Of a stretch of 64,000 nt of DNA, positions 54,360 to 63,236 are shown one piece after another; within the stretch, counting starts at the first letter, position 1, and each line of letters starts with the position of its first letter. Both the position numbers and the translations under genes were made by a program. The notes beneath the pieces were generated by a model. It was given only the letters and a program-made list of their open reading frames with translations, ran no database searches and was not told the origin of the DNA. Origin of the DNA: Candidatus Pseudobacter hemicellulosilyticus (GTDB lineage: Bacteria > Bacteroidota > Bacteroidia > Chitinophagales > Chitinophagaceae); NCBI GenBank assembly GCA_029202545.1, contig CP119311.1, forward strand, positions 4,216,001 through 4,280,000, given 5' to 3'.

Positions 54360-55886
54360 TTATGGATTGATCGTTTCAATTTTTGTTCCCAGCAAATGCA
54401 GGTCCTCACCGCGGCCGATCTCGGTAGAGGCTTCGCCCAGCCAGCCGTTTTCCTGGTCTATCCCATTGTATATTTTTACAAAGTCAATACCGGGCAGGCT
54501 GACCTTATTGCCGTTCCTGTCAATGGCCCAGTCAATGTCAATCCCGGAATTATCATGTCCATTGGGATAGTTGTCTACATAGCCATATTTGAAAGCATAG
54601 AGTACAAAGTAGGTGCCTGATCCGCTTTCTTCAATGCCATTGCTGGCGAGACGGATGCCTTTATAGGTTAACTGCTGATCATTTACCCATAGGGGGTAAT
54701 AGCTCTGTGCGTGGAACCTGTTTTTTATTTTGTAGCCTTGCTGCCCCTGGTTATCAGCCCAGGCGATATAGTTTTTGATAGTGGCATTATTATCCTCGGG
54801 TGCTTCATCAGGTGTTTCCGTGGCAGGACGGGAATAGGTCATTTCATAGTTACGGAAGGTGCGCACATCCATATTCTTGCCGACAGCCACAGTATACCAG
54901 GGCTCTGCTTCAGCAGAAAAATTGCCGCTGCCTTTTATCTCATACCATTCGTCCTCATCAGGTTTGCCGTTCTTGTTTTTGTCGTACGCCACCATCACAA
55001 CTCCCGGCTCGCAGCTGCCGCCGAAGGGAGCGTTGGGGCGTGGATTGGAATTGGCGCCGAAGGCATTGCCATGGATCCGGAAATCGCGCCTGCCGGCTAC
55101 ATTGACAATGGTATGATCAAAACCCAGTACTACATAGCCGCCCCAGCCGCCTAAAGTGATCATATTGGCTTCTTCACCTACTAATTCCTTACCCGCTTTG
55201 GCAACCATTTTTTCATGGGTGTCGCCCGCGTCATATTTGGGCAGTTCATTTACAAACTGACCGGGAGCAGGCAGGTAGTCGAACACCCTGGCAATATAAG
55301 CGGATTGAGTTTTGTCAGCAGACCGCACGGTGATCAGCAGGGTATCCACGAGGTCGCCGGAAGAAACTTTTAGTTTATAGCTCCCTCTGTCCACAGTGCT
55401 GAACAGCGCTGTTTGCATATCCCCGGCGGATAATCTGTATAACTCTGAAGGAGCAGTCAGGATCTCCCATTTCAGGTCAGTCTTATTGGCGAATTTGGCT
55501 GAGGCTTCCAACTCCAGGATGGTATTGGGCCATGTTTCCAGGTTGATATAGCGGCCGGTAGTGATCTGTACTACTTTCTGGGAAATATTCCCCAGGTTGT
55601 AGGCCATGATGACCAGGTTATGCGTACCGGCATCGGCAGGCGCCTGAAAAGTATACTGCAGGCTATTGGCTACTCTTTGACCGTTCAATACCCAGACCAG
55701 GGAATCCACCCTGTTTGCTATAGTGGGCGTCAGTTGCATGGACTCTCTGACCAGTACATAATATTCGGATTCAAGCCCGGCAATAACAGGGGCCGTTTCC
55801 GGAAGTTCGGCATCTTTTTTTCCGCAGCTGCTGATCAGCAGCAAAAGGCCGGTCAGGTAAACGAGGTATTTATTTCGATTGTTCAT
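54360..55886 (-). CDS. PKD-type surface lipoprotein 2 of the B12 operon
   Basis: The 508-aa lipoprotein has SpII signal KYLVYLTGLLLLISSC with lipid Cys21. Ig/PKD-like beta domains (~30-210) are followed by a larger domain with ITLGGWGGYVVLGFDHTIVN, YDKNKNGKPDEDEWYEI and a final DIDWAIDRNGNKVSLPGIDFVKIYNG. The DKNKNGKPDEDE loop looks like a calcium-binding loop. It is a paralogue of the next upstream gene (55939-57402), sharing GGY..FKFDHT/GFDHT, GKPDEDEWYEIK and LPGIDFVK. Last gene of a riboswitch-controlled operon, so a corrinoid-binding role is suggested. Confidence 0.8.
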   Translation of the reverse strand: MNNRNKYLVYLTGLLLLISSCGKKDAELPETAPVIAGLESEYYVLVRESMQLTPTIANRVDSLVWVLNGQRVANSLQYTFQAPADAGTHNLVIMAYNLGNISQKVVQITTGRYINLETWPNTILELEASAKFANKTDLKWEILTAPSELYRLSAGDMQTALFSTVDRGSYKLKVSSGDLVDTLLITVRSADKTQSAYIARVFDYLPAPGQFVNELPKYDAGDTHEKMVAKAGKELVGEEANMITLGGWGGYVVLGFDHTIVNVAGRRDFRIHGNAFGANSNPRPNAPFGGSCEPGVVMVAYDKNKNGKPDEDEWYEIKGSGNFSAEAEPWYTVAVGKNMDVRTFRNYEMTYSRPATETPDEAPEDNNATIKNYIAWADNQGQQGYKIKNRFHAQSYYPLWVNDQQLTYKGIRLASNGIEESGSGTYFVLYAFKYGYVDNYPNGHDNSGIDIDWAIDRNGNKVSLPGIDFVKIYNGIDQENGWLGEASTEIGRGEDLHLLGTKIETINP

Positions 55887-55938
55887 TTTGTCAGATTAAT
55901 TGGTTGCGCTGTAATAAATAGGTTTTGCACGGCTGTTG

Positions 55939-57402
55939 TTAATTCTTAAGGTGCTTATCAATGATGGACCCCACTTGTAACATCCGCGTTTCCTCCCAAT
56001 TGTAATCAGCCATTACCCCGCCGGTACTCAGGTCCTGCTGTAAGGGATAGACTACTTTCCGGACCTTCACGAAATCAATTCCCGGCAACTGAACAGATTC
56101 GCCTTTTTCATTTACCGCCTTATCAATATCAATATTCAGCTTCTGAAAAAATGGCGCTGCGCCGGTAAGGTTCCTTTTAATTAGTTTGCCCCGCCGCGAA
56201 AAAGAGTTTTTCCATCCATCCAGTAATGCCACTTCTTTTGTATTTATATCCATAAAATGGCCCGGGAACAAGCCCCTTGTGGAGTAAATGCCGGCAGTGG
56301 TGACAGCAGTGGATAAGAGAGCGGCATTCATGATCTCGCCCTGTGCCGGTTCGGTTTTGTTATCTATCCAGTTGTAGTAATTATACATTCTTCTGGCATC
56401 CGTTTCTGTTCTGCCATAAGTAAAGGTTATCTCATAGTACAGCGTATCCCATAACCCATAATCATCGTTCTTGATCTCATACCATTCCTCTTCGTCCGGG
56501 TTACCATTTTTATTGGCATCATAGGCTACGTAAACGGCCGGTATGTCCCGGTTAGAGAAGAATGCATTGATCTCTACGTCTGCTTTATCACGTGCATTGG
56601 CCACAGTATGGTCAAACTTAAAGCTGGCATAACCGCCCCAGGAACCTGTAAACAGGGATGCGCTCAGGTCGGTTTTTCTCAGCTCAGATGCTTTGGTTAA
56701 GAAGTCCGCATAAGGAAGCGGATGTTCAAATCCATAATCCCAGAAAGATTTTTCTCCCACAATAGACCAGTTATGGAATTTTCCGGGTGCAGGGGCGTAT
56801 TCCAATACGGTATAAGCATTTCTGATGTATTGAGCAGTCTCCACGGTTATGGTGCGGGTGGCGCTCGTTGTCTGTTTGCCTGCGGTGGCGCGCAATGTCA
56901 GCTCAAAAGTGCCGGCTTCGGGGGAAATAAAGTCAAGGTTGCGTGTTTTGCCAATCACGGAATCACCGATCAGCCATTCGTATGCGTAATCATCGCGGTC
57001 GGGTCCGGCAACAGTGGGACTGATCTCTACTACTTCACACATGGGGATAGTAAGCGGCCCGGCATTGGCTATCACAATGGGTTCCTCCACAAGGATATTA
57101 AAGGTTTGTCTGTCGGTCCCGGCTTTGTTGGAGACCTGAAAGCTGATCTCAAAATTCCCGGGCAATTGGGCTTCAAAGTTGTAATTGAGCTGGCCGGTGG
57201 CCACCATATTGCCATTCATCAGCCAGGTATAGCTATTGCCTTTGAGGTTGGTGATATTGGGCGCCAGGATGATCTTATCGCCTATATTCAATACAATGGT
57301 GTCTGACCCAACCCCGGAAATACCCGGCGCCAGGTACTGCTCTTTCCGGCAGGAAAAAGCAACAAAAACAAGGAGCAAATGCAGAAAGAGGATCTTTTTC
57401 AT
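55939..57402 (-). CDS. PKD-type surface lipoprotein 1 of the B12 operon
   Basis: The 487-aa lipoprotein has SpII signal MKKILFLHLLLVFVAFSC with Cys18. Two PKD-like domains are visible (NSYTWLMNGNMVATGQLNYNF and YAYEWLIGDSVIGKT). The C-terminal ~290 residues match the neighbour at 54360, with SWGGYASFKFDHTVAN, YDANKNGNPDEEEWYEIK and LPGIDFVKVRK. It lies 34 nt after the propeller gene and 52 nt before its paralogue. A surface-exposed B12-capture role is inferred from the operon. Confidence 0.8.
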   Translation of the reverse strand: MKKILFLHLLLVFVAFSCRKEQYLAPGISGVGSDTIVLNIGDKIILAPNITNLKGNSYTWLMNGNMVATGQLNYNFEAQLPGNFEISFQVSNKAGTDRQTFNILVEEPIVIANAGPLTIPMCEVVEISPTVAGPDRDDYAYEWLIGDSVIGKTRNLDFISPEAGTFELTLRATAGKQTTSATRTITVETAQYIRNAYTVLEYAPAPGKFHNWSIVGEKSFWDYGFEHPLPYADFLTKASELRKTDLSASLFTGSWGGYASFKFDHTVANARDKADVEINAFFSNRDIPAVYVAYDANKNGNPDEEEWYEIKNDDYGLWDTLYYEITFTYGRTETDARRMYNYYNWIDNKTEPAQGEIMNAALLSTAVTTAGIYSTRGLFPGHFMDINTKEVALLDGWKNSFSRRGKLIKRNLTGAAPFFQKLNIDIDKAVNEKGESVQLPGIDFVKVRKVVYPLQQDLSTGGVMADYNWEETRMLQVGSIIDKHLKN

Positions 57403-57436
57403 AAGTGTGATCTCGGTTTATAAAGATGGTGTTGGT

Positions 57437-58585
57437 TTATTCAGGTAATAAGGCAAAATGAGCAGGGATATCACCGGTTCGTACATACCATTTCTTTTTC
57501 CCTGTTTTGTCAAAGCAGTAGAGTACGCCGGGCGCTACATAGTTGCCGGCATCCGTAACATAGATGTCTTTGGTGATGGGGTGTACCATGATCCCATAGG
57601 GGATCTCTATTTCTTTATCCGTTCCATCCGTGATAAAAGAACGGGTGACCACTTCATGCGTAAGGGTATTGACAATAGCATACGTGATGACGTTGGAGTA
57701 GGTGATATAGCTCCATTCCGTACTGTATATGTAAAGGGAGTCGCCATCCAGGTAATAATTGCTGGCGGCAATAGGTACGGTGTCTGTCACTTTCTGCTGG
57801 CCTTTGTCTATAAAATAGAGCCTGGAAGGGAGTTTTTTATAATCGCCCCGGGAGGTGACCCAGAGGTTACCCCGCTGATCCGCCTTTATATGATGGAGGT
57901 TGTAGTCCACATCAATCCGCTTCTCCTCTTTAAACGTGGCCATATCTATTACGGAAACTGTGCGCTCATACTTCTCGGTGCTTCCGGCGCCCATATAGCC
58001 CCCGGAATTGGCTACATAGATCTTGCCATCTACTATTTCCAACCCATCAGGCTGATAGCCAACAATACATTTATCAACAATGGCAAGGGTGGCAGTGTCC
58101 ACCTTGGCCACATAACCTTTCTGGGCATAATTGGGGTTAATTTCAATGGGGCCCGCATAGGAGGTGATATAGGCAAATCCCTTGTCGAACTTTATATACC
58201 GGCAATTAGGGATCTCGATCTGCCCAATCCTTTTAGCGGTCCTGGCATCCATCACTTCTACTTTTTTGGAAGCATTGATCACCGCGTACAATTTGCCGCC
58301 ATAGATGGCGATATCATTGCCCACATCGCCCAGTTCTTTGGGGACTGTTGGATTGATGGCGGCATAAATATTCCGCTGGTAATTACCGGTAGCATAATCA
58401 TAATAATCCAGGGTGCTTTTATTGCTGCCCATATTGCCTTCATTCAACAGGTAAAAGCCGGCGAAGCCGTCCAGCGCAGGCGGGGCTACAGGGATCTCTT
58501 CCATCATAAAGACTTCCACGTCCTTGCGGCAGGACCCGGCCAGGGTTGCAAGGAACACTATGATGAACAGGGGATATTTTCTCAT
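57437..58585 (-). CDS. DUF5074/YncE-like beta-propeller lipoprotein (BtuG-like candidate)
   Basis: The 382-aa lipoprotein has SpII signal MRKYPLFIIVFLATLAGSC with Cys19. Repeated ~45-residue blades are visible: YNDYATG-like turns, IYGGKLYAVINASKKVEVMDARTAKRIGQIEIPNC, GYVAKVDTATLAIVDKCIVGYQPDGLEIVDGKIYVANSG, VSVIDMATFKEEKRIDV. They form a seven-bladed propeller. In Bacteroides thetaiotaomicron the propeller lipoprotein BtuG binds cobalamin tightly on top of BtuB. The operon here has the same pairing, so this is a likely functional equivalent. ATGA overlap couples it to the receptor gene. Confidence 0.85.
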   Translation of the reverse strand: MRKYPLFIIVFLATLAGSCRKDVEVFMMEEIPVAPPALDGFAGFYLLNEGNMGSNKSTLDYYDYATGNYQRNIYAAINPTVPKELGDVGNDIAIYGGKLYAVINASKKVEVMDARTAKRIGQIEIPNCRYIKFDKGFAYITSYAGPIEINPNYAQKGYVAKVDTATLAIVDKCIVGYQPDGLEIVDGKIYVANSGGYMGAGSTEKYERTVSVIDMATFKEEKRIDVDYNLHHIKADQRGNLWVTSRGDYKKLPSRLYFIDKGQQKVTDTVPIAASNYYLDGDSLYIYSTEWSYITYSNVITYAIVNTLTHEVVTRSFITDGTDKEIEIPYGIMVHPITKDIYVTDAGNYVAPGVLYCFDKTGKKKWYVRTGDIPAHFALLPE

Positions 58586-60657
58586 AGTTCAACAGATAAG
58601 ATGAGCTTGAAATTTCGTTTCGGCATGGGGTAGTTGTAGACTACTTCGTAATCCTGGCTGAATACATTGTTCAGTTCTCCGGAGACCTTGCAGCGGTACT
58701 TTTTGAGCAGGATATCCTTTGATGCTGACAGATCGCTGGTATACCAGGGCTGTTCAAAATTCACGGGTATATTGGCGGAGTTATGATAGCGCCTGCCCAC
58801 ATATATATAACTGTAATTGAGCCGCCAGGAACCGTATTGTATGCCTGTAATAACGGATCCGCTATGCCAGGGGATATAGGAGATCTGCCCGCCATAAGTG
58901 ACTTCCTGTATCGGCGTACTCTGGTGTCTGGTAAAGTCCTGTGCTTTCTGGTAAGTATAGCTAAGCCTCAGGTTCAATACAACGCCAGCTGGCAGAGAAA
59001 AAGCCTGATCGGATACTATATCCAATCCCCTGATCTCCACGCTGCCGATGTTCATCATCATCCAGCGGTACATGCCGCTTCCCTTGGGAACGGCTATTAT
59101 TTTATTGGTAACCTTGTTGAAATAAAGATCGGCCTGCAACTGCCAGTCCATCCAGGCGGAATTCGGGCGGGCTTTGTGGTACTGGAAACCCAGGTTGTAC
59201 TGGTGGGTATATTCAGGCTCCAGCTTGATATTGCCAATGTCTGTGTAGTACAGATCATTGAAAGTGGGCATCCGGAAAATATTCTTGTAAAATGCCCTGA
59301 TGGTAAAGTCTGTTTTAGAAAAGGGTTTATAGGAGAAGAACAGGGCAGGGGTGATCTCATTCTTGGCAGGCGCAGCGGCGGCGGAATCACCAATAGAAGT
59401 ATTGCCGATGGTGATCTGCTCATTGACAAAAGTGCCTAAAAGACTTGCCTGCATTTTCAGCTTTCCCAGGTCAGCCGCTCCGGCCAGTGCTACCAGGGAG
59501 GTGAACCGCTTAGGATATACGAAACCTTCCAGGTCGGATCTCAGCGTATTGTATTGGAAATCTGTTGACAGATTGATATCAATATTCTTCGACAGACTGT
59601 ATTTATTGGCTATAGAAGCATACCATTCCTGCTGGTGAAAATCATTGTCGATAGGCATCACATCCGGATCAGGGTTCACGTAATGCATATAGTCGTTGGC
59701 ATACTTTGCATTAACCTGGATATCGTAACCGCTGGCTATGTTTTTCTGGAAAGAACCCTGTAAAAAGAAGTTCCTGTCCCATTGTCTTTGCGGGGTCTTC
59801 CAGTTGTTGTTGACGATGGCTCCGGGAATGCCTCTTTCTGAATTATAGAAATAGGCTTTGGCATTCCAGGATCCCCGGTCCAGGTTTCCATAGAGCCCGG
59901 TCTCTACCCGTTGTGCATTGATATCGCCGTTTTGCCGCACAGCAGTGGTGTCCCAGGCAACATCCTTGGACCCGTTATGCACTCTTCTGTAACGGAAAGG
60001 GTAACGGCCGGAAGACCTGATGTATTCACTGCTGAAGGAATAGTTGATCTTCTCTGTCAGCTTTTGCTCCAGTAGTATGGAAGGGTTGATCAGGTCAAAC
60101 GACCCTGTTTTAAAAACCCCTTTAATATGGGTGGTCTTGGTAGAGTCAAAGACCGGTCTCCGGCTTTTCAGGTAAAGGGTGCCTGAGGAACCGTAATCTT
60201 TTGCCGGTTGGAAGATCTCGCTTTTCTGACCGTTGTAGATGGAGATGGATTCAATATTATCCATGGAGAATTTCCCCAGGTCTATCTGCCCGTTCTGCGC
60301 ATTGCCCAGCTGGATGCCATCGTAAAACACGCCCATATGGTTGGTGCCCATACTGCGCATGTCCACGGTTTTCAGACCGCCGATGCCTCCATAATCCTTT
60401 ACCTGGACGCCGGCAAAATAGCGGATGGCGTCAGCTACTGAAAAGCTGTTGAGGCTTTTTAGCTGTTCGCCGGAAAGTTTTTGCGAAGGGATGACCTCTT
60501 TATAACCTGATCTGGAAACAGTAACGGCCGGCAATGTCCTGATGCCGCCGGTATCCACGCGCATGGAATCCCGGTTGGTTTGCTGGCCATAGCTGTTGGC
60601 GCCAATAAATGCAGAAAACGCTATCAGTAACGTTTTCGATGCGTTCGAAATACACAT
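58582..60657 (-). CDS. TonB-dependent cobalamin receptor (BtuB-like)
   Basis: This 691-aa outer-membrane receptor starts at ATG 60657 with signal peptide MCISNASKTLLIAFSAFIGANSYG. The plug (LPAVTVSRSGYKEVIPSQKLSGEQL to SIYNGQKSEIFQPAKDYGSSGTLYLKS) and a 22-strand barrel ending in KLILSVEL are complete. Length is close to BtuB-type receptors (~600-700). No SusC-type N-terminal extension is present. The cobalamin riboswitch 120 nt upstream identifies the substrate class. First gene of a four-gene operon. Confidence 0.93.
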   Translation of the reverse strand: MCISNASKTLLIAFSAFIGANSYGQQTNRDSMRVDTGGIRTLPAVTVSRSGYKEVIPSQKLSGEQLKSLNSFSVADAIRYFAGVQVKDYGGIGGLKTVDMRSMGTNHMGVFYDGIQLGNAQNGQIDLGKFSMDNIESISIYNGQKSEIFQPAKDYGSSGTLYLKSRRPVFDSTKTTHIKGVFKTGSFDLINPSILLEQKLTEKINYSFSSEYIRSSGRYPFRYRRVHNGSKDVAWDTTAVRQNGDINAQRVETGLYGNLDRGSWNAKAYFYNSERGIPGAIVNNNWKTPQRQWDRNFFLQGSFQKNIASGYDIQVNAKYANDYMHYVNPDPDVMPIDNDFHQQEWYASIANKYSLSKNIDINLSTDFQYNTLRSDLEGFVYPKRFTSLVALAGAADLGKLKMQASLLGTFVNEQITIGNTSIGDSAAAAPAKNEITPALFFSYKPFSKTDFTIRAFYKNIFRMPTFNDLYYTDIGNIKLEPEYTHQYNLGFQYHKARPNSAWMDWQLQADLYFNKVTNKIIAVPKGSGMYRWMMMNIGSVEIRGLDIVSDQAFSLPAGVVLNLRLSYTYQKAQDFTRHQSTPIQEVTYGGQISYIPWHSGSVITGIQYGSWRLNYSYIYVGRRYHNSANIPVNFEQPWYTSDLSASKDILLKKYRCKVSGELNNVFSQDYEVVYNYPMPKRNFKLILSVEL

Positions 60658-60778
60658 CAAAATGGATTTACTCGGATAGCTTTCCGGATGACGTACGAAA
60701 ACAATCGATACTGAAATGATTTCAGCTCAGGTGTTATTTTCAAAGCCTTTTCCGCGAAAGCTTTAAAATGTATTGGCA

Positions 60779-60960
60779 ATGGCAGGTCTCCTGACTTGTT
60801 CTCACTTTGAACGGCCTTCCCATTTTTATTCACTAAAAACAGTGGCGAGTAGATGTCAAAGTGTTGGAATAGAACTTACAGTAGCGGGTCTGTTCAGGAT
60901 TTTCACCTGATTCCCTATTGTCTTAACATTGTGAATATGGATGTTAAGAACCAATTGCGG
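60779..60960 (-). promoter_or_regulatory. Cobalamin riboswitch
   Basis: Read on the minus strand, the aptamer shows GGGAATCAGGTGAAAATCC, CAGACCCGCTACTGTAA, GCCACTG and the B12 box AGTCAGGAGACCTGCC (60796-60781). The hairpin CTTAACAT/ATGTTAAG forms an upstream stem. This is the adenosyl/methyl-cobalamin class by motif. It lies 120 nt before the BtuB-like start and should repress the operon when B12 is plentiful. No clear terminator follows, so translational control is more likely. Confidence 0.95.
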
Positions 60961-61131
60961 CGTGAAAGTACAACAAATTATTGATGGGCCTGAGGTATAA
61001 TAATTGCTGGAATGACCGCGCAATGAATAAGGGCTTATATGGGATTTGCTTTTTATATAACTTGCGGCAATAATCCTGATAAGCGATCAACTAATATTCA
61101 CCGGCCTGAAGACATTCGAATGGCTTTGATT

Positions 61132-61139
61132 TAATTTTT
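61132..61139 (+). promoter_or_regulatory. -7 box of the outer-membrane barrel gene, near-leaderless
   Basis: TAATTTTT is one mismatch from TAnnTTTG. The ATG at 61144 is 4 nt downstream. The -33 element is not obvious. Confidence 0.35.
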
Positions 61140-61143
61140 GCGC

Positions 61144-61893
61144 ATGAAGCAGATAGTGAAGAAGGCAGTAGGAATCTTTTTATTTCTATGGGCGAACCAA
61201 TTGGCAGGTTTAGCCCAGTTCAGTGACACAGTGAATCATTATATCAATTTTTCAGGAACGGGTAACCTGAACAAAACAAATACCGGGACTACCTACCTGC
61301 TCAATAATACCGCCCGGTTCCAGGTCAATAAGAAAAAAATATCCCTCAACAGTATGGCGGGGTATGTGTATGGCCGTAACCCAACCATTAAAACGAATGA
61401 TGATTTCCTGGCCACGCTTAACCTCGACTTTCTAAAGGACGTTCAAAAATTCTATTACTGGGCCCTTACAGGCTACGAGAAAAGTTTCTCCTTAAAAGTG
61501 GACAGCCGCTTCCAGGCAGGCGCCGGCGTGGGCTATGTTTTTGTCAACAGCGACAAAGCAAATCTGGAATTGAGCGATGGCTTTCTTTTTGAGACCACTG
61601 ATCTGGGTGTGGTGGATGTACATGGGCGGACCAGCTACCAGGCGGCACGGAATTCGTTGCGACTGAAGTACCGGTTCCTCATCAAAGAAATAGTCCGTAT
61701 TGACGGCACTAACTTTTTTCAGCCTTCCCTGTCTGATGGCAGGGATTATATCCTGAAATTAAATACCAGTGTTTCTGTTAACCTGTACAAATGGCTGAAT
61801 TTTACTACCTCGTTTAACTACAACCGGCAGAATATTACGTCAACGGAGAACCTGCTGATGACCTATGGCCTTTCCATGGAGAAATATTTCTAA
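61144..61893 (+). CDS. Outer-membrane beta-barrel protein (DUF481-like)
   Basis: The 249-aa product starts at ATG 61144 with signal peptide MKQIVKKAVGIFLFLWANQLAGLAQ. Alternating-residue strands dominate (NTARFQVNKKKISLNSMAGYVYG; RLKYRFLIKEIVRIDGTNFFQPSL), and it ends in an aromatic residue (YGLSMEKYF), as barrel proteins do. The layout fits the DUF481 family, function unknown. Its stop overlaps the end of the convergent MFS gene by 4 nt. Confidence 0.8.
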   Translation: MKQIVKKAVGIFLFLWANQLAGLAQFSDTVNHYINFSGTGNLNKTNTGTTYLLNNTARFQVNKKKISLNSMAGYVYGRNPTIKTNDDFLATLNLDFLKDVQKFYYWALTGYEKSFSLKVDSRFQAGAGVGYVFVNSDKANLELSDGFLFETTDLGVVDVHGRTSYQAARNSLRLKYRFLIKEIVRIDGTNFFQPSLSDGRDYILKLNTSVSVNLYKWLNFTTSFNYNRQNITSTENLLMTYGLSMEKYF

Positions 61894-63128
61894 GGGGTGT
61901 TGGCTGCTCCGGTCCCGGTTTTGTTCAAGCCTAACCTGATCACCACAGGTACTATAAACAAATAAATACCAATCACTGCCAGCCAGATGGCGCCCGGCCA
62001 TTGCTGCCGGACCAGGAAATAAATAGCAGAAAATACAAGCGGGCCAATGATCGCCGACGCGCTGATCACCGCCGCCAGCACTCCCTGGAACTGTCCCTGC
62101 TGTTCTGTTGACACCTGCCTGGTGGCCAGCGACTGCAGCGCAGGCGTACCAATACCTCCCAGCGCAAATACCGGCATGATAACAAAAATGAGCCAGCTAT
62201 GATGGGCCAGCGCCATCACCAGCAGCGCCAGGCAGGCGCAGGCAAGTCCCGTAAACAGGGTTCGGCGCTCGCCCAGCAGTCTTACCACCCGACCGGTCAG
62301 AAAAGCCTGCACCAATGCCTGGCAAAGGCCAAAGGCGCCCAGCGAGAGTCCTATCCAGCTGCCATTCCACTGGAAAGTATCATGGCCCCACAGGGCCCAG
62401 CAAACGCCATAGGCTTCTCCTGAAAAGCTGAACACAAAAAAGGCGGCAATCAGCGGTAGCAGGCTTTTCCTGGTGAAGGCCCATTGCATGGGTTGTAGCG
62501 GGTTCAGGGCCGCCAGGTTGAACCTGCCCGGTTGTGGCTTGCGGGATTCTGGCAGCACCAGCAGCGCCAGCAGCATATTGCCGATGTTAAGTCCCGCCGC
62601 TACCAGGAAGGGTAGCCGCAGCCAGTAGTCGCCCAACAGACCGCCCAGAACAGGACCTATGATAAAGCCGATACCGAACATGGCATTGAAGATCCCAAAG
62701 CGGCCTGCCCGTTTATTTTCCGGTGATATATCCGTGATATAAGCGGTGGCTACGGCCATATTAGCGCTGGTCAGACCGGCAATAGCACGCCCTAACAGCA
62801 GCATCCAGAGCTGTGTGGCGAAGGCCATGAACAGGTAGCTGATGGCTGCGCCGCCAAGTGAGAGAAGTAATACGGGTCTGCGGCCCAGCCTGTCGCTCAG
62901 CGCACCCAGGACCGGTGAAAAAATGAATTGCATGATGGCATACAGCGCGGTTGTAATGCCAATATAGGGAGCTACGTTACTGGTATGGGTTAGTTGTTGA
63001 AGTAAGTTGGGTAAGATGGGGAAGATAAGACCGATGCCAACGGCATCCAGGGCAATGGCGGTGAAAATGACGGTCAGCGGATTTTTCATGGAAGGGTAGG
63101 GACGGGTGCTTTCAGGGGTAAGATTCAT
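61890..63128 (-). CDS. MFS drug-type exporter (TetA/DHA1-like)
   Basis: The 412-aa inner-membrane antiporter has 12 predicted helices. Motif A is GALSDRLGRRPVLLL, the first helix is IFTAIALDAVGIGLIFPILPNLL, and motif C-like sequence lies in FGIGFIIGPVLGGLLGD; together these are typical of the TetA branch. ATG 63128 is used; ATG 63089 (MKNPLTVIF) gives the shorter family-like start. Substrate cannot be told, and TetA-like does not mean tetracycline resistance. The AraC-type regulator lies 81 nt upstream on the same strand and may control it. Confidence 0.9.
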   Translation of the reverse strand: MNLTPESTRPYPSMKNPLTVIFTAIALDAVGIGLIFPILPNLLQQLTHTSNVAPYIGITTALYAIMQFIFSPVLGALSDRLGRRPVLLLSLGGAAISYLFMAFATQLWMLLLGRAIAGLTSANMAVATAYITDISPENKRAGRFGIFNAMFGIGFIIGPVLGGLLGDYWLRLPFLVAAGLNIGNMLLALLVLPESRKPQPGRFNLAALNPLQPMQWAFTRKSLLPLIAAFFVFSFSGEAYGVCWALWGHDTFQWNGSWIGLSLGAFGLCQALVQAFLTGRVVRLLGERRTLFTGLACACLALLVMALAHHSWLIFVIMPVFALGGIGTPALQSLATRQVSTEQQGQFQGVLAAVISASAIIGPLVFSAIYFLVRQQWPGAIWLAVIGIYLFIVPVVIRLGLNKTGTGAANTP

Positions 63129-63173
63129 GAGGCATGATTGAAGCACAAAATTCCGGAAAGGGGCTGTGCCAGG

Positions 63174-63236
63174 CTTGTACAAACACGACAAAATCTGGAT
63201 GCCCCAGTATCAGTCTTGTACAAACGCGACAAAATC
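63174..63236. repeat. 22-bp near-perfect direct repeat
   Basis: CTTGTACAAACRCGACAAAATC is found at 63174-63195 and 63215-63236 with a single A/G difference. The second copy encodes the last residues (DFVAFVQD) of the AraC regulator; the first is in the gap before the MFS gene. Confidence 0.8.

Noticed and set aside
57458..58633. Long plus-strand frame (391 codons) inside the propeller gene
   Set aside because: It lies opposite a well-recognised lipoprotein gene, and its translation has no recognisable domain.
61890..63128. Tetracycline resistance gene
   Set aside because: The protein belongs to the broad TetA-like MFS branch, but sequence reading alone cannot assign the drug, and the neighbour is an AraC regulator, not TetR.
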